From an uncultured Clostridia bacterium (lineage in GTDB: Bacteria > Bacillota > Clostridia > Christensenellales > Aristaeellaceae), in the NCBI GenBank assembly GCA_947167215.1, contig CAMVHE010000006.1, positions 1 through 64,000 on the forward strand: a stretch of 64,000 nt of DNA, written 5' to 3'. Position numbers and translations under genes: made by a program. Positions within the stretch are counted from its first letter, which is position 1. Every line of letters begins with the position of its first letter. Of the stretch, positions 1-8,839 are shown one piece after another. The notes beneath the pieces are model-generated. The model made no database searches. It was not told where the DNA came from and was given only the letters and a program-made list of their open reading frames with translations.

Positions 1-185
1 GACCGCCACACCGCTCCTCCCCATCAGAGCTTTTAATATGCGGTCAACAGAGCCATGGATTTGGTGATACGTCCATGGGTGTTATGACGCTTTCAACATA
101 GGTCCCGCAGACCTTTGGCTAGTCAACCGGACTCTGTTTCAAGCCCCCACTTCCAGCCTTTTGGCTTAAGTGGTGGGTAGTTGAC
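1..185. mobile_element. End of an IS200/IS605-like element
   Basis: Positions 145-177 form a stem-loop (CCCACTT arm, inner AGCC/GGCT hairpin, AAGTGG arm) ending in a GTGGGTAGTTGAC-type tail at about 173-185. From memory this closely resembles the subterminal hairpin of clostridial IS200/IS605 elements that carry tnpB. The element continues left out of the window, so no transposase is visible and I cannot assign one to bases 1-120. The boundary falls exactly where a recognisable DUF503 protein stops matching its family, which supports an insertion point at about 185/186. Confidence 0.5.
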
Positions 186-392
186 TAATCTATCTGCCAT
201 GGCGTTATGCGGAACAATAGCCGCTGCGCCGATGACAATGATCTGGTGTGTATCCTGCTCATCCGTTTCGGCGGCAGAAACATGAAACCGGTTCTGCAGC
301 TGCGTGACAAGGCTTTTGACAACCATTCTTTTTTCTTTCAGACTATGAACCCACGGCGCATGCAGTCTGAAAATTATTGCTGCGATAATCAT
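123..392 (-). pseudogene. DUF503 (YlxP-like) protein, 3' end lost to insertion
   Basis: The reading frame starts at ATG 392 behind a GGGAGG ribosome binding site. It encodes the start of a DUF503 protein: MIIAAIIFRLHAPW, then the family hallmark HSLKEKRMVVKSL, then NRFHVSAAETDEQD. Family members are about 90-95 aa. Here about 69 residues match (to position 186), after which the frame reads into the insertion-element hairpin and stops at 123. In Bacillus the homologue YlxP is encoded near translation and ribosome-maturation genes; its exact role is unsettled. The gene is probably inactive unless the missing C-terminal third is dispensable. The rest would lie left of the element, outside this window. 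Confidence 0.65.
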
Positions 393-1087
393 ATGGCCTC
401 CCAGTCCCCGGCATTCCTCTCCGCATCCCGCAGGCGGAGAAACCGGATACAGATACATCCTTTCCGGAGAAGAATCATTCGGACAATACGGGATTTTCCC
501 TGACAGCAAATACGCCTGTGTGATGCCCTGACAGGACAGTAACAGCCTCTTTGAGATGAAAACGGTTAATATATGATTCCTGAGCTTTTCCGTTTCTTCG
601 CCTGTCCCGTTATCATTATCCGGTATCTGCTTCAGTAATGGAAACATGAAAGCCAGCGTCTATAAGCCGGGGCCAGTTCATGCCATCCATAATCAGATTA
701 TAAATGTCGAAATCAAACTGTCAAGGAAAAAACGAATACATGCGATGAGAGAAATACTGCAGACTGCGGATATCATCGTGTACCGTACACGGCCAGTGAG
801 CACGGCAGATACAGGCCGCCGGAGCAGTGAAGGCAGACGCCCGCGATGCCGGCAGAGGTACAGAGAAGCATCCGGAGTTTTTGCAGAGTATTCCCCATAT
901 GATATAATCAAAAACGGGAAACGGGCCTGTGAGGCGGGAGACAGCAGCACAGCAGATGTTCCCCGGATATGCAGGAACGACAGGGATGAATCCCATCGCC
1001 TGCTTACGAAAAAACGGCTATATCCAAAGAAACGGACTGCAAAAGGCCGGCAGGCGGAAGAAAAAGGATTCAGGGGGAGGAACTTCC
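393..1087. other. Region without a convincing gene
   Basis: Open frames on both strands here overlap one another, lack good ribosome binding sites and have low-complexity Arg/Ser-rich translations with no family I recognise. The only clear signals are at the edges: the ribosome binding site of the DUF503 fragment (minus strand, near 393-400) and that of the HAD gene (GGGGGAGG, 1073-1080). Confidence 0.5.
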
Positions 1088-1840
1088 ATGAAACAGAAGC
1101 CAAAGATGATTCTTTTTGATTATGGCGGAACACTGCTCTGTGAACCGGGCTGGGATATGCTGAGAGGCGAAAAGGCCCTTTTTGAGCATGTGACCGCAAA
1201 TCCCCATCATTATACGCCGGAAGAGCTCTCTTCCTGGGAAAGGAATTACTTCCGGTCTCTTCAGCCGGTCCGGGATTTTGGCTCGGAGCCCACGGAAATC
1301 CAGATGCTCCGTTTGAAATATGAACTTCATGGTATCAAACTGGGTATTTCCTATGAAGAAGCGGAATTCATTTTCTGGGATCATACAGCGCCCATGACCG
1401 CGGAGTGCCTGTTACCGGATGTTTGTGAGCTGCTGTCGTTCCTGAATGAGAATGGTATCCGCACGGGAGTAATCAGTAACATCGGATGGACCGGAGCAGC
1501 CCTTCGGAGAAGAATCAATGTACTGCTCCCGGATCATCATTTTGAATGCATTCTTGCATCCAGCGATTATGGGCTGAGAAAACCGGATCCGAGGCTTTTC
1601 CGGATTGCACTGGAAAAGGCAAACCTGAAACCGGAAGAAGTATGGTTCTGCGGGGATACCTATGCCACAGATGTGGAAGGTGCAGAGAATGCCGGAATGA
1701 CAGCTGTTTTCTATCAGGGTCCTGCTGACAGCAGGACCGGACGGGGGCATCCTTCCCAGGGGATGGCCGATAAGGATGTGACAGTCCTCACAGAATGGAA
1801 GGATCTCATCGAGATTCTGAAAAACACCGGATCAAGGTAA
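1088..1840 (+). CDS. HAD-superfamily hydrolase (HAD-IA type)
   Basis: This is a 250-aa haloacid dehalogenase-type hydrolase, probably a small-molecule phosphatase. Motif I is FDYGGTL near residue 10; the second acidic residue of the usual DxD is Gly here, as in some HAD-IA members. Motif II is VISN near residue 127, motif III RKPDPRLF near 165, and motif IV WFCGDTYATDVEGA near 188. An insert between motifs I and II forms the helical cap. The start at 1088 was chosen because GGGGGAGG lies 8 bases upstream; the open frame extends further 5' but without conserved sequence. The substrate cannot be predicted. It stands alone between a non-coding stretch and a frameshifted gene. Confidence 0.85.
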   Translation: MKQKPKMILFDYGGTLLCEPGWDMLRGEKALFEHVTANPHHYTPEELSSWERNYFRSLQPVRDFGSEPTEIQMLRLKYELHGIKLGISYEEAEFIFWDHTAPMTAECLLPDVCELLSFLNENGIRTGVISNIGWTGAALRRRINVLLPDHHFECILASSDYGLRKPDPRLFRIALEKANLKPEEVWFCGDTYATDVEGAENAGMTAVFYQGPADSRTGRGHPSQGMADKDVTVLTEWKDLIEILKNTGSR

Positions 1841-1933
1841 TCCGGCAATGATGGAAAAATGCGGATTGCTTCCTGTCGGTGACGTTATGAGGATGGATGG
1901 GGTCGTCCGGAAATAATTGAGTGGAGGAACGGA

Positions 1934-2498
1934 ATGAAGGAGACCGGGAACGGCTGCAGGGGAAGGATAAAACGCCTGCTGAGTGTCTGTGCTGTTATTG
2001 GAATGCTGTTTGCAGCCTTTGCTTTGGGAAAAATCGCCGCTTCTGTCGATGAACCATATAAAGAGGAACATGCGAAGGCACGCAACGCGCTGCGTATTAC
2101 AAATATCCAACGGGACTTCGTTCCGAATTTTGTTTTCCATGGAAGCCATATCGGGCGCGATAGGTACAGCCAGACATTCTTTGAAGTAACCGATTCAGAA
2201 AGAAGAGAACTGATGGAGCTCATCCGCAGCACCGAAGGCTGGCATGCTGAATCCCTTTCATCTGAGGATTATTGTGATTTTGTGGATATAACCTGGTACC
2301 CCTTCTCTGGTCAAACAAATGATTTCGGAGGCTGTTGTTTTTGACGCGTACTTCTATCACGAAACTGCTCCTTCGAAAGGTTATGAACCTGTCATAACGG
2401 GATACTTCAGTTTTTTAGGAAGAGCAGCCAGCGGCTTTGAATTTGCCGTATTCGATGAGGATACAGGACTCTTTATCTTTATCCATCAGAATGGCTGA
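1934..2498 (+). pseudogene. Exported hypothetical protein with a +1 frameshift
   Basis: The gene starts at ATG 1934 (GAGG upstream at 1922) with a basic N-terminus and one hydrophobic segment (about residues 15-30), so it is probably anchored or secreted. The first frame reads to a stop at 2344. From about 2303 the adjacent frame continues naturally (VVFDAYFYHETAPSKG ... FAVFDEDTGLFIF) to TGA at 2496-2498. One surplus C in the CCCC run at 2299-2302 would account for the break; with one C removed the frames join as WYPSLVKQM. The complete product would be about 187 aa. I do not recognise the family. The break may be real decay, phase variation or an assembly indel. Confidence 0.6.
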
Positions 2499-2698
2499 CC
2501 TGTTCCAGTTTCAAAAGGGCCGCCCCCCGGTAAAGGGAGAGGCCCTGCATATCTGCAGTTCAGCGGTTCATCTCTGTGATTTCCGTGATACACCTCCCGT
2601 CGAAAAGTTTTCCTGTATATAAAAGCAGCTTCTCAGCAGCATGAGCCTATAACCGCTCCAGGTGCAATTATGCCTCTCCTGCTGCTTTGTATCCCGGG

Positions 2699-2732
2699 GT
2701 CTGCGCTTTCCATAGCGCAGACTCCGTTTTTA
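2699..2732 (+). terminator. Intrinsic terminator after the frameshifted gene
   Basis: Arms GTCTGCGC (2699-2706) and GCGCAGAC (2715-2722) pair perfectly around an 8-base loop. They are followed by TCCGTTTTTATTTT. The site separates the frameshifted gene from the GH3 operon. Confidence 0.75.
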
Positions 2733-2876
2733 TTTTCGCGGATTACAGACGGCAGCAAAAAGGGAAACATGACAGAGATCAATTTCATGCTGAAAAACGC
2801 ATATTTCCCGCTGTAGAAGAAATCTTGACGGAAAGTATGGATAAAATAAGGTCAAAAAATAAAGGAGGTTTGCTCT

Positions 2877-3296
2877 ATGAGCCCTGCGAAATCTGTCACG
2901 AAGAACCGCGCCGGAATGATCGCAACACTTGCCATGGCAGCGCTGTCTGCTGCCACCGCCGCCGTGTATGCGGTCTGCTACGGCAATCAGGAACGTTACA
3001 TGTCCTGGGCGGCGTTCATTCTGCTGCTGGTGGGAGGCGCCCTTGGCGTTGCGCTGGCATTTGCCAGAAAGTATGAACTGGGGGCTGCATGCATGGCGGT
3101 GACTGCATTTGCCGCATTGATGCTGTATATCCAGATTATCTACATGTACGTGGTTGTAGTGTATGTGGGCATTGACCTGAAGGCGCTGGATCCGAGGTTT
3201 GTGATCACATCCGTCTTCTTTGTCCTGTGCTTCATTGCAAGTCTGGTGACTGTCTTCCTGCCTCAGGTTGTCAACAAGGAGGGGATGAAGAAATGA
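2877..3296 (+). CDS. Small four-helix membrane protein preceding the GH3 enzyme
   Basis: A 139-aa integral membrane protein with four predicted hydrophobic helices (about residues 14-34, 42-62, 70-95, 108-130) joined by short loops. There is no signal peptidase site and no catalytic motif. A strong AAAGGAGG site precedes ATG 2877. Its last codons overlap the GH3 start (ATGA, 3293-3296), so the two are translationally coupled and probably work together at the membrane. It could help place or stabilise the anchored glycosidase, but that is inference from coupling only. I do not recognise a named family. Confidence 0.8.
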   Translation: MSPAKSVTKNRAGMIATLAMAALSAATAAVYAVCYGNQERYMSWAAFILLLVGGALGVALAFARKYELGAACMAVTAFAALMLYIQIIYMYVVVVYVGIDLKALDPRFVITSVFFVLCFIASLVTVFLPQVVNKEGMKK

Positions 3297-6200
3297 AAAG
3301 CTCCGGAAAAAGAACGCTTCAGAAGGTTCTGATCGTCATCTTTGTGTTCCTGTTCGGATTCTCTGTCACTGCGAATAACATCTGCATGGCAAATGCCAAT
3401 ACCATCACAGGGGCGCTAAACCAGAAGGACTATGTGGTGGAGAACACCGGCGACAGCACAGACAGCGCCGAGTACTTCAGCACGGATTACAAGAGCATCC
3501 GCGATCTGGTGTATGGCGGATATCTCATCCAGATGGAAGAGCAGCTGGAAGGCACCGTTCTGCTGAAGAACGACAATAATGTGCTGCCTTTGGCCAGGGG
3601 GGCCAGCGTCACCCTGTTCGGCGGCGCTTCCGGCTCGCCCAACTACGGTGCCGGCGGTTCCGGCGGTATCATTTCCGATAATGCAATCAGCTGGGTGGAG
3701 GCCTTTGACGGCGTTCATTATGAGAAGGAAAACTCGGCCATCAAGTCCGCAAAGGTTCCCGGCACGCCCTACCTGAATGTGAACAGGAAGATGGCAGACC
3801 AGTACACCGCCTGGACTTACTCGCCCGGCCGCGGCGATCCCACCCCCAAGGGGGATTATGCTGCCAGCGGATTCATGATCAACGAAGTGCCCATGGACGT
3901 GATCCGCGCCTCTGAGGGATACCAGGATCTGGCCCAGTACGGCGACGCGGCCATCATGATCATCAAACGCGCCGGCGGCGAGGGCAGCGATCTGCCCGCC
4001 ACCTCTTCCCAGACGCCGGGCGAATACAGCATGGATCACACCAAAACCCATACGACAGACGGTACGAACGGCGACTATCTGCAGCTCAGCCCCCAGGAAA
4101 AGGAGATTCTGGCCGGTTTGAAGGAAGAAAAGGAGAAGGGCAATATCAAGAGCATCGTCCTGATCCTGAACATGGCGAACACGATCCAGCTCGATTTCCT
4201 TGTAAATGACGAGTATGACATTGACGCCTGTGTCTGGGCCGGCGCCGTGGGCGAATTCGGCACGATCTCCGTCGCCAGACTGCTGGTTGGAGAAGAGAAC
4301 TTCAGCGGCGGACTCTCCACAACCCTCTGGACAGATAACCTGCTGAACCCCGTCAACAGCAACATCACAGACCAGAACTACTACTTCCAGTATGGCAACT
4401 ATGCTGACTTCGGATTTACGGAAGATCCCGGCAACAACCATTCCTCCTTCACGACCTACATCGTGTATCAGGAAGGCATGTACATGGGGTATAAGTATAC
4501 CGAGACCAGGTACGAAGACTATGTGAACGGCAGGGATAAGACGGGCGATTTCCAGTACGGTAAGGTCGTGGCCTATCCCTTCGGCTATGGTCTCTCCTAC
4601 ACGGATTTCCGGTTTGACAACCTGAGCGTGGCAAAGAGCGGCAGCGACTACACGGTAAAGGTTGACGTCACCAACACCGGCAGCGTGGCCGGCAAGACAC
4701 CGGTACAGGTCTATGTCGCGAAACCCTACGGTGATTATGAGAAGGAGAACCGGATTCAGGTGCCTTCCGTCCAGCTTGTGGAGTTTGGCAAGACAAAGAA
4801 GCTGGAGCCCGGCGAAAAGCAGACCGTCGAGATAAGGGTGCCCGAGAAAAACCTGCGCACTTATGATACCTTCGGTGCAGGCACCTATGTGCTGACCCCC
4901 GGCGACTACCAGCTGATCGTCAGCCATGACGCCCACGCTGCCGTGAACAGCCTGCTGGCTTTCCAGGGCAGGAACCCCGGGAACACCGATAACCGCATGG
5001 ACGCTGAAGGACGCGCAGACCTGGTGTACAATACTCACTATGAGCTGGATACCACCACCTACGCTTTCTCAGACAAAACTGAGCTGCCCATTGAGAACTC
5101 CTTTGAATTCGCCGATATAAACACCTATGCCGGCAAGGGCGACAACAGCGTTGCCTACATGAGCCGTGATGACTGGGAAGGCACGGTGCACCTGTGCACC
5201 AGAGACGCTGACGGAAGGCTGATCAAGCCGTACGAAAAGCTGCTGATGACCCAGTTCCTGGCGGATGAACTGCGGGACCAGATGAACGCAGACAAGATGA
5301 TCGCCAAGGGCGGCGAATATCCCACGTACGGTGCGGACAACGGTCTTCGCCTGATTGATCTGATGAATGAGCCCTACGATTCTCCCATGTGGGACCAGCT
5401 GCTGGACCAGATGACCTGGCAGGAAACCGTGCACCTGCTCTCCAACGGCCGTCACAAGACTGTCGCAGTCGAGAGCATTGCCAAACCCGCCGGCGAGGAC
5501 GAAAACGGTCCCAACGGTTTCAACCTCCCCTTCACCATCGGTGAACTGGAGCCCAACCCCTGGTGCGGCATTGCACCGAACCCCTACGCCGCACGGATTA
5601 ACGATCCTGACCTGACCAGCCGCTATGAGTTCACCGGCTTCTCCTCCAACGGCATTCTGGCCGCAACCTTTAACAAGGAAGTGGCAGCCAGGGTGGGCAG
5701 GCAGATCGGTGAGGAAGGCTTCTGGGCCGGAAACTCCGGTATCCTGGGCGTCGGCCTGAACATTCAGCGTTCTCCCTACATCGGCAGAGCGGCCGAATAC
5801 TTCTCTGAGGATGCCATGCTCTCCGGTCTGATCACGATCCCCGAGGTCAGAGGCATCGAGTCCATGGGTATCCACACCTATCTGAAGCACTGCGCCATGA
5901 ACGAGTCTGAGACCGCCCGCCACGGCGTGCAGGTCTGGACCACGGAGCAGACCCTGCGGGAGAACTACTTCCGGGCCTTCGAGCTGGCCATCGCCGAGGG
6001 CGGTTCCTACAACGTCATGACCTCCTTCTCCCGGATGGGACCGCAGGCCGTGGCAAACTGCGTTAACTTTGCTCAGCGCTTCCTCCGCAACGAGTGCGGC
6101 ATGCCCGGCATTGTGGAGACCGACTGCGCCGGCGACATGACCGACGGCGCCCATGGCGAAGCCTATGTCTCCCGCATTGTCAACGTGTACACCCAGGCCA

Positions 6201-6532
6201 CCGACCTGAACGAGTATGACTATGCGGATGACGCCACGGACTACACCGGCGGGACCCACACCTTCCAGGACTACGCGCCCAAGGCAGCCGGTGGCAGCGG
6301 TGAGTACGGCAATGTGGGCCAGGCCATGCGGGAGTCTACCAAGCGTATCCTCTACACGGTGGTGCACTCCAACGCCATGAGCGGCTACTCCGCCAACACC
6401 CGGATCGTGAAGATCACCCCGCCCTGGCAGAACTGGATGAAGGCTGCCATGATCAGCTTCGGTGTTCTGAACGCGGCAGCGATTGCCTGGTTTGTGGTCT
6501 CCGAAATCCGTCGGAACAGGAAAGCCGCCTGA
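3293..6532 (+). CDS. Membrane-anchored GH3 beta-glycosidase with swapped domain order
   Basis: A 1079-aa glycoside hydrolase family 3 enzyme. Residues about 10-30 form an N-terminal membrane segment and residues about 1045-1067 (ISFGVLNAAAIAWFVV) a C-terminal one, so both ends are likely membrane-bound with the enzyme outside the cell. The GH3 C-terminal (beta-sandwich) domain comes first (GTVLLKNDNNVLPL near residue 80), followed by a fibronectin-like module (about 440-560). The catalytic TIM-barrel domain comes last, with the nucleophile Asp944 in GIVETDCAGD. This swapped order is known for some ruminococcal GH3 beta-glucosidases. ATG 3293 overlaps the stop of the upstream membrane protein; an alternative start at 3227 lies inside that gene. 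The likely substrate is a beta-glucoside or short cello-oligosaccharide; the exact sugar is not predictable. Confidence 0.88.
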   Translation: MKSSGKRTLQKVLIVIFVFLFGFSVTANNICMANANTITGALNQKDYVVENTGDSTDSAEYFSTDYKSIRDLVYGGYLIQMEEQLEGTVLLKNDNNVLPLARGASVTLFGGASGSPNYGAGGSGGIISDNAISWVEAFDGVHYEKENSAIKSAKVPGTPYLNVNRKMADQYTAWTYSPGRGDPTPKGDYAASGFMINEVPMDVIRASEGYQDLAQYGDAAIMIIKRAGGEGSDLPATSSQTPGEYSMDHTKTHTTDGTNGDYLQLSPQEKEILAGLKEEKEKGNIKSIVLILNMANTIQLDFLVNDEYDIDACVWAGAVGEFGTISVARLLVGEENFSGGLSTTLWTDNLLNPVNSNITDQNYYFQYGNYADFGFTEDPGNNHSSFTTYIVYQEGMYMGYKYTETRYEDYVNGRDKTGDFQYGKVVAYPFGYGLSYTDFRFDNLSVAKSGSDYTVKVDVTNTGSVAGKTPVQVYVAKPYGDYEKENRIQVPSVQLVEFGKTKKLEPGEKQTVEIRVPEKNLRTYDTFGAGTYVLTPGDYQLIVSHDAHAAVNSLLAFQGRNPGNTDNRMDAEGRADLVYNTHYELDTTTYAFSDKTELPIENSFEFADINTYAGKGDNSVAYMSRDDWEGTVHLCTRDADGRLIKPYEKLLMTQFLADELRDQMNADKMIAKGGEYPTYGADNGLRLIDLMNEPYDSPMWDQLLDQMTWQETVHLLSNGRHKTVAVESIAKPAGEDENGPNGFNLPFTIGELEPNPWCGIAPNPYAARINDPDLTSRYEFTGFSSNGILAATFNKEVAARVGRQIGEEGFWAGNSGILGVGLNIQRSPYIGRAAEYFSEDAMLSGLITIPEVRGIESMGIHTYLKHCAMNESETARHGVQVWTTEQTLRENYFRAFELAIAEGGSYNVMTSFSRMGPQAVANCVNFAQRFLRNECGMPGIVETDCAGDMTDGAHGEAYVSRIVNVYTQATDLNEYDYADDATDYTGGTHTFQDYAPKAAGGSGEYGNVGQAMRESTKRILYTVVHSNAMSGYSANTRIVKITPPWQNWMKAAMISFGVLNAAAIAWFVVSEIRRNRKAA

Positions 6533-6549
6533 TCCGGCTTTATCCCTCC

Positions 6550-6583
6550 GGGATATGCACCCCTTGAAAGCGGTGCATATCCC
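6550..6583 (+). terminator. Terminator hairpin after the GH3 gene
   Basis: A 12-bp perfect stem, GGGATATGCACC (6550-6561) with GGTGCATATCCC (6572-6583), is followed by GTTCTTGT. It lies directly before the promoter of the two-component pair. Confidence 0.65.
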
Positions 6584-6587
6584 GTTC

Positions 6588-6616
6588 TTGTCTGTATCCG
6601 GAAAACATGCTATGCT
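6588..6616 (+). promoter_or_regulatory. Promoter of the LytTR/GHKL pair
   Basis: TTGTCT (6588-6593), a 17-base spacer, then TATGCT (6611-6616), about 30 bases before the GTG start at 6647. Confidence 0.55.
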
Positions 6617-6646
6617 GAATGCATCCAACGGAAAGGAGAGCGCACA

Positions 6647-7372
6647 GTGCTGGATATTGCCATCGTTGACGATGAACTTGCCGAGCGGGAACGCCTGAAA
6701 TCATGCCTGGCCTACGTGGAAAAGCAGCAGGGCATCTCGTTCTCGGTGCAGGAATATGAGTCGGCTGACCAGTTCCTGATGATGTTTGAACAGCAGTATG
6801 ATATTGTGTTTATGGACATCCAGTTTTCCCGTGGCATGGACGGCATGAGCGCTGCCAGAGAGCTGCGGAAAACCGATCCCGGCGTACTGCTTATCTTTGT
6901 GACCAACCTTGCCCAGATGGCCCTGCACGGATATGAGGTGGACGCGCTGGACTTTGTCGTGAAGCCGCTGGATCCGTATGCATTCCACCTGAAGATGCAG
7001 CGGGCACTGGGGCGGATATCCTCCCGGAAGAAAACCGCCATCGAGGTCCGGGACAAAGGCAGCACCGTGTATCTGGATACGCACAGGATCCGCTATCTGG
7101 AGGTCAGCGGGCACTACGTCATATACCATACACGGGAAGGCAATTACACCGAGTATATCTCCCTGGCAGCAGCAGAGAAAAAGCTGAATGACCCGGCGTT
7201 CTTCCGCTGTGACAGGGGCCTGGTCATCAATATGAGGATGCTGACAAAGATTGAAGGAGACACCTGTGTGGTGGACGGGGAAACACTGATCGTTGCGCAT
7301 ATTCTCCGCAGCGAACTGAAGCGGGCTCTCGCCTGCTACCTGAGCGGCACACAGCGTGCAAAGGAGCTGTGA
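6647..7372 (+). CDS. LytTR-family response regulator
   Basis: A 241-aa AgrA/LytR-type transcription regulator. Residues 1-120 form a receiver domain: acidic pair Asp8/Asp9, phospho-acceptor Asp57 in IVFMDIQF, and Lys106 in VVKPLDP. Residues about 130-235 form a LytTR DNA-binding domain (YLEVSGHYVIYH; FFRCDRGLVINM). The start is GTG 6647, behind GGAAAGGAGAG. The stop overlaps the kinase start at 7369, so the pair is translationally coupled. LytTR regulators usually control cell-surface, peptide or autolysis genes. The target here may be the upstream GH3 operon or the downstream transporter, but no LytTR direct-repeat site was confirmed. Confidence 0.9.
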   Translation: MLDIAIVDDELAERERLKSCLAYVEKQQGISFSVQEYESADQFLMMFEQQYDIVFMDIQFSRGMDGMSAARELRKTDPGVLLIFVTNLAQMALHGYEVDALDFVVKPLDPYAFHLKMQRALGRISSRKKTAIEVRDKGSTVYLDTHRIRYLEVSGHYVIYHTREGNYTEYISLAAAEKKLNDPAFFRCDRGLVINMRMLTKIEGDTCVVDGETLIVAHILRSELKRALACYLSGTQRAKEL

Positions 7373-8670
7373 CAAAAATGCTGAGCAATTTTTCATACGG
7401 CTTTCAGCTGTTTTTTGCGGAGATCATCTTCCTGTATCCCTTTCCGAAACGCCGGCATTTTATCCTGCGTATTCTGGCGGCTTTTGTGATGATTCTGGGG
7501 ACGAATTTCATCAACCTTCATTTCATCAGGGCATGGAATCCGTCCACGTTTATGAATTTTGCCGGCCTTCTGCTGACCATCTGCATCAGTTTTCTCGGCA
7601 TGCGGCTGTCCTTTGACGCCGGTGCCATGGCTGTCCTGTCAGGCTGCGTGGCCGGAGTGGCCGTGCAGCACATCAGCTTTCAGATCTACCGTCTGGTCAG
7701 CCTGATTCCGTTCAGGACCAGGCCGGACGAACTGGCCGTTGAGCTCATGACTGCCGCTGTGGTGTACCTGCTGGTATGGATCACTGTCGGGCAGTGGGTG
7801 GCGCGGCGGCGTATCTACGAGGACGGCGACAGGCGCATGATTGTTGTGGCGGTGCTCATCGTGCTGATCTGCATCGGGATCACGCGCCTGCTCCGGCTGG
7901 GCGGCCCTGTCAATGCCTACATGACACTCTGCACGGCGCTTTACGCCATCGTCTGCTGTACACTCGCGCTGTTTGTCGAGTTCTATGTGCACGAGTCCGT
8001 GCGTACGCAGAGCGAAATGCTGGTGCTCCGGCGCATTAACGAGGAGGAACGGCGCCGATATGAGCTCAGCCGCGAGAACGCGGAACAGATGAACATCAAG
8101 TACCATGACCTGAAGCACAAGCTGAGATATCTGGAAAAGCGTCTGCCGCAGGAAGAACTGGACGCGATGCGGACATTGATTGACAGCTATGAAAGCACCT
8201 ACGAAACAGGGCTGGATGTGCTTGATATCGTGCTGAATGAAAAGCAGATGCTGTGCAGATCAAAGGGCATCACGCTGACCGTTATGGGCAACGGTGCAGG
8301 CCTCCGCTTCATGGACACCATGGATGTCTATTCCCTCTTCGGCAACCTCATGGATAACGCCATTGAGGCGGTGGAGGCACTGGAACCGCCGGAAAAGCGC
8401 CAGATCAGCATGGTGCTGGAGCGGCGCGGTGAGTTTGTCTACATCAGCTGTATGAATTATACCGGAAACGATGTGTCCCTGCGGCAGGACGGCCTTCCCG
8501 GGACAACGAAGACCCGGGAACCGGGCTACCATGGCTATGGCCTTCGCAGTATCCGGATGATTGCCGAGAAATACCATGGCGGCATCCGTATCCAGTCAGA
8601 AAACGGGATGTTTGGACTGAACATCTATATGACAGGCGATGCAGAACCGGCTGTTCCTGCTGCCGGCTGA
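7369..8670 (+). CDS. GHKL sensor histidine kinase (AgrC-like)
   Basis: A 433-aa membrane sensor kinase. The first ~205 residues hold about six hydrophobic helices with short loops, the usual AgrC/FsrC-type input module. Then come a linker helix, the phospho-acceptor region with His246 in KYHDLKHKL, the N box NLMDNAIEAV (326-335) and the G box GYGLRSIRMI. The start overlaps the regulator's stop (GTGA at 7369-7372); an ATG at 7378 is the alternative. Kinases of this class commonly sense secreted peptides, but no propeptide gene is visible next to it. It ends shortly before a strong terminator. Confidence 0.88.
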   Translation: MTKMLSNFSYGFQLFFAEIIFLYPFPKRRHFILRILAAFVMILGTNFINLHFIRAWNPSTFMNFAGLLLTICISFLGMRLSFDAGAMAVLSGCVAGVAVQHISFQIYRLVSLIPFRTRPDELAVELMTAAVVYLLVWITVGQWVARRRIYEDGDRRMIVVAVLIVLICIGITRLLRLGGPVNAYMTLCTALYAIVCCTLALFVEFYVHESVRTQSEMLVLRRINEEERRRYELSRENAEQMNIKYHDLKHKLRYLEKRLPQEELDAMRTLIDSYESTYETGLDVLDIVLNEKQMLCRSKGITLTVMGNGAGLRFMDTMDVYSLFGNLMDNAIEAVEALEPPEKRQISMVLERRGEFVYISCMNYTGNDVSLRQDGLPGTTKTREPGYHGYGLRSIRMIAEKYHGGIRIQSENGMFGLNIYMTGDAEPAVPAAG

Positions 8671-8739
8671 AAAAATGCCACATATGATTTCCGGCTGCTG
8701 AGCCGTACCGGTTTCCATTCCGCTGTTTATCTCAACAGG

Positions 8740-8800
8740 AAAGCGCCTGTCCCCTGAGCCATGCTGACGTTTGGTTCTCAGGAGGCAGGCGCTTTGTTAT
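8740..8800 (+). terminator. Long-stem terminator after the sensor kinase
   Basis: AAAGCGCCTG (8740-8749) pairs with CAGGCGCTTT (8786-8795), with inner CTGAG/CTCAG pairing. T-rich ends on both strands suggest a terminator shared by the converging kinase and MATE genes. Confidence 0.75.
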
Positions 8801-8839
8801 ACAGCACTGGAAACACAGAAAACAGGAAGCGGGCCGTGA

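Noticed and set aside
646-1119. 157-codon frame upstream of the HAD gene
   Set aside because: No family match, basic low-complexity translation and overlap with the HAD start; the ribosome binding site belongs to ATG 1088.
3416-5038. A 540-codon minus-strand frame inside the GH3 gene, and another of 519 codons at 5069-6628
   Set aside because: Shadows of GC-rich coding sequence; translations show no domains, and the plus strand is a full GH3 protein.
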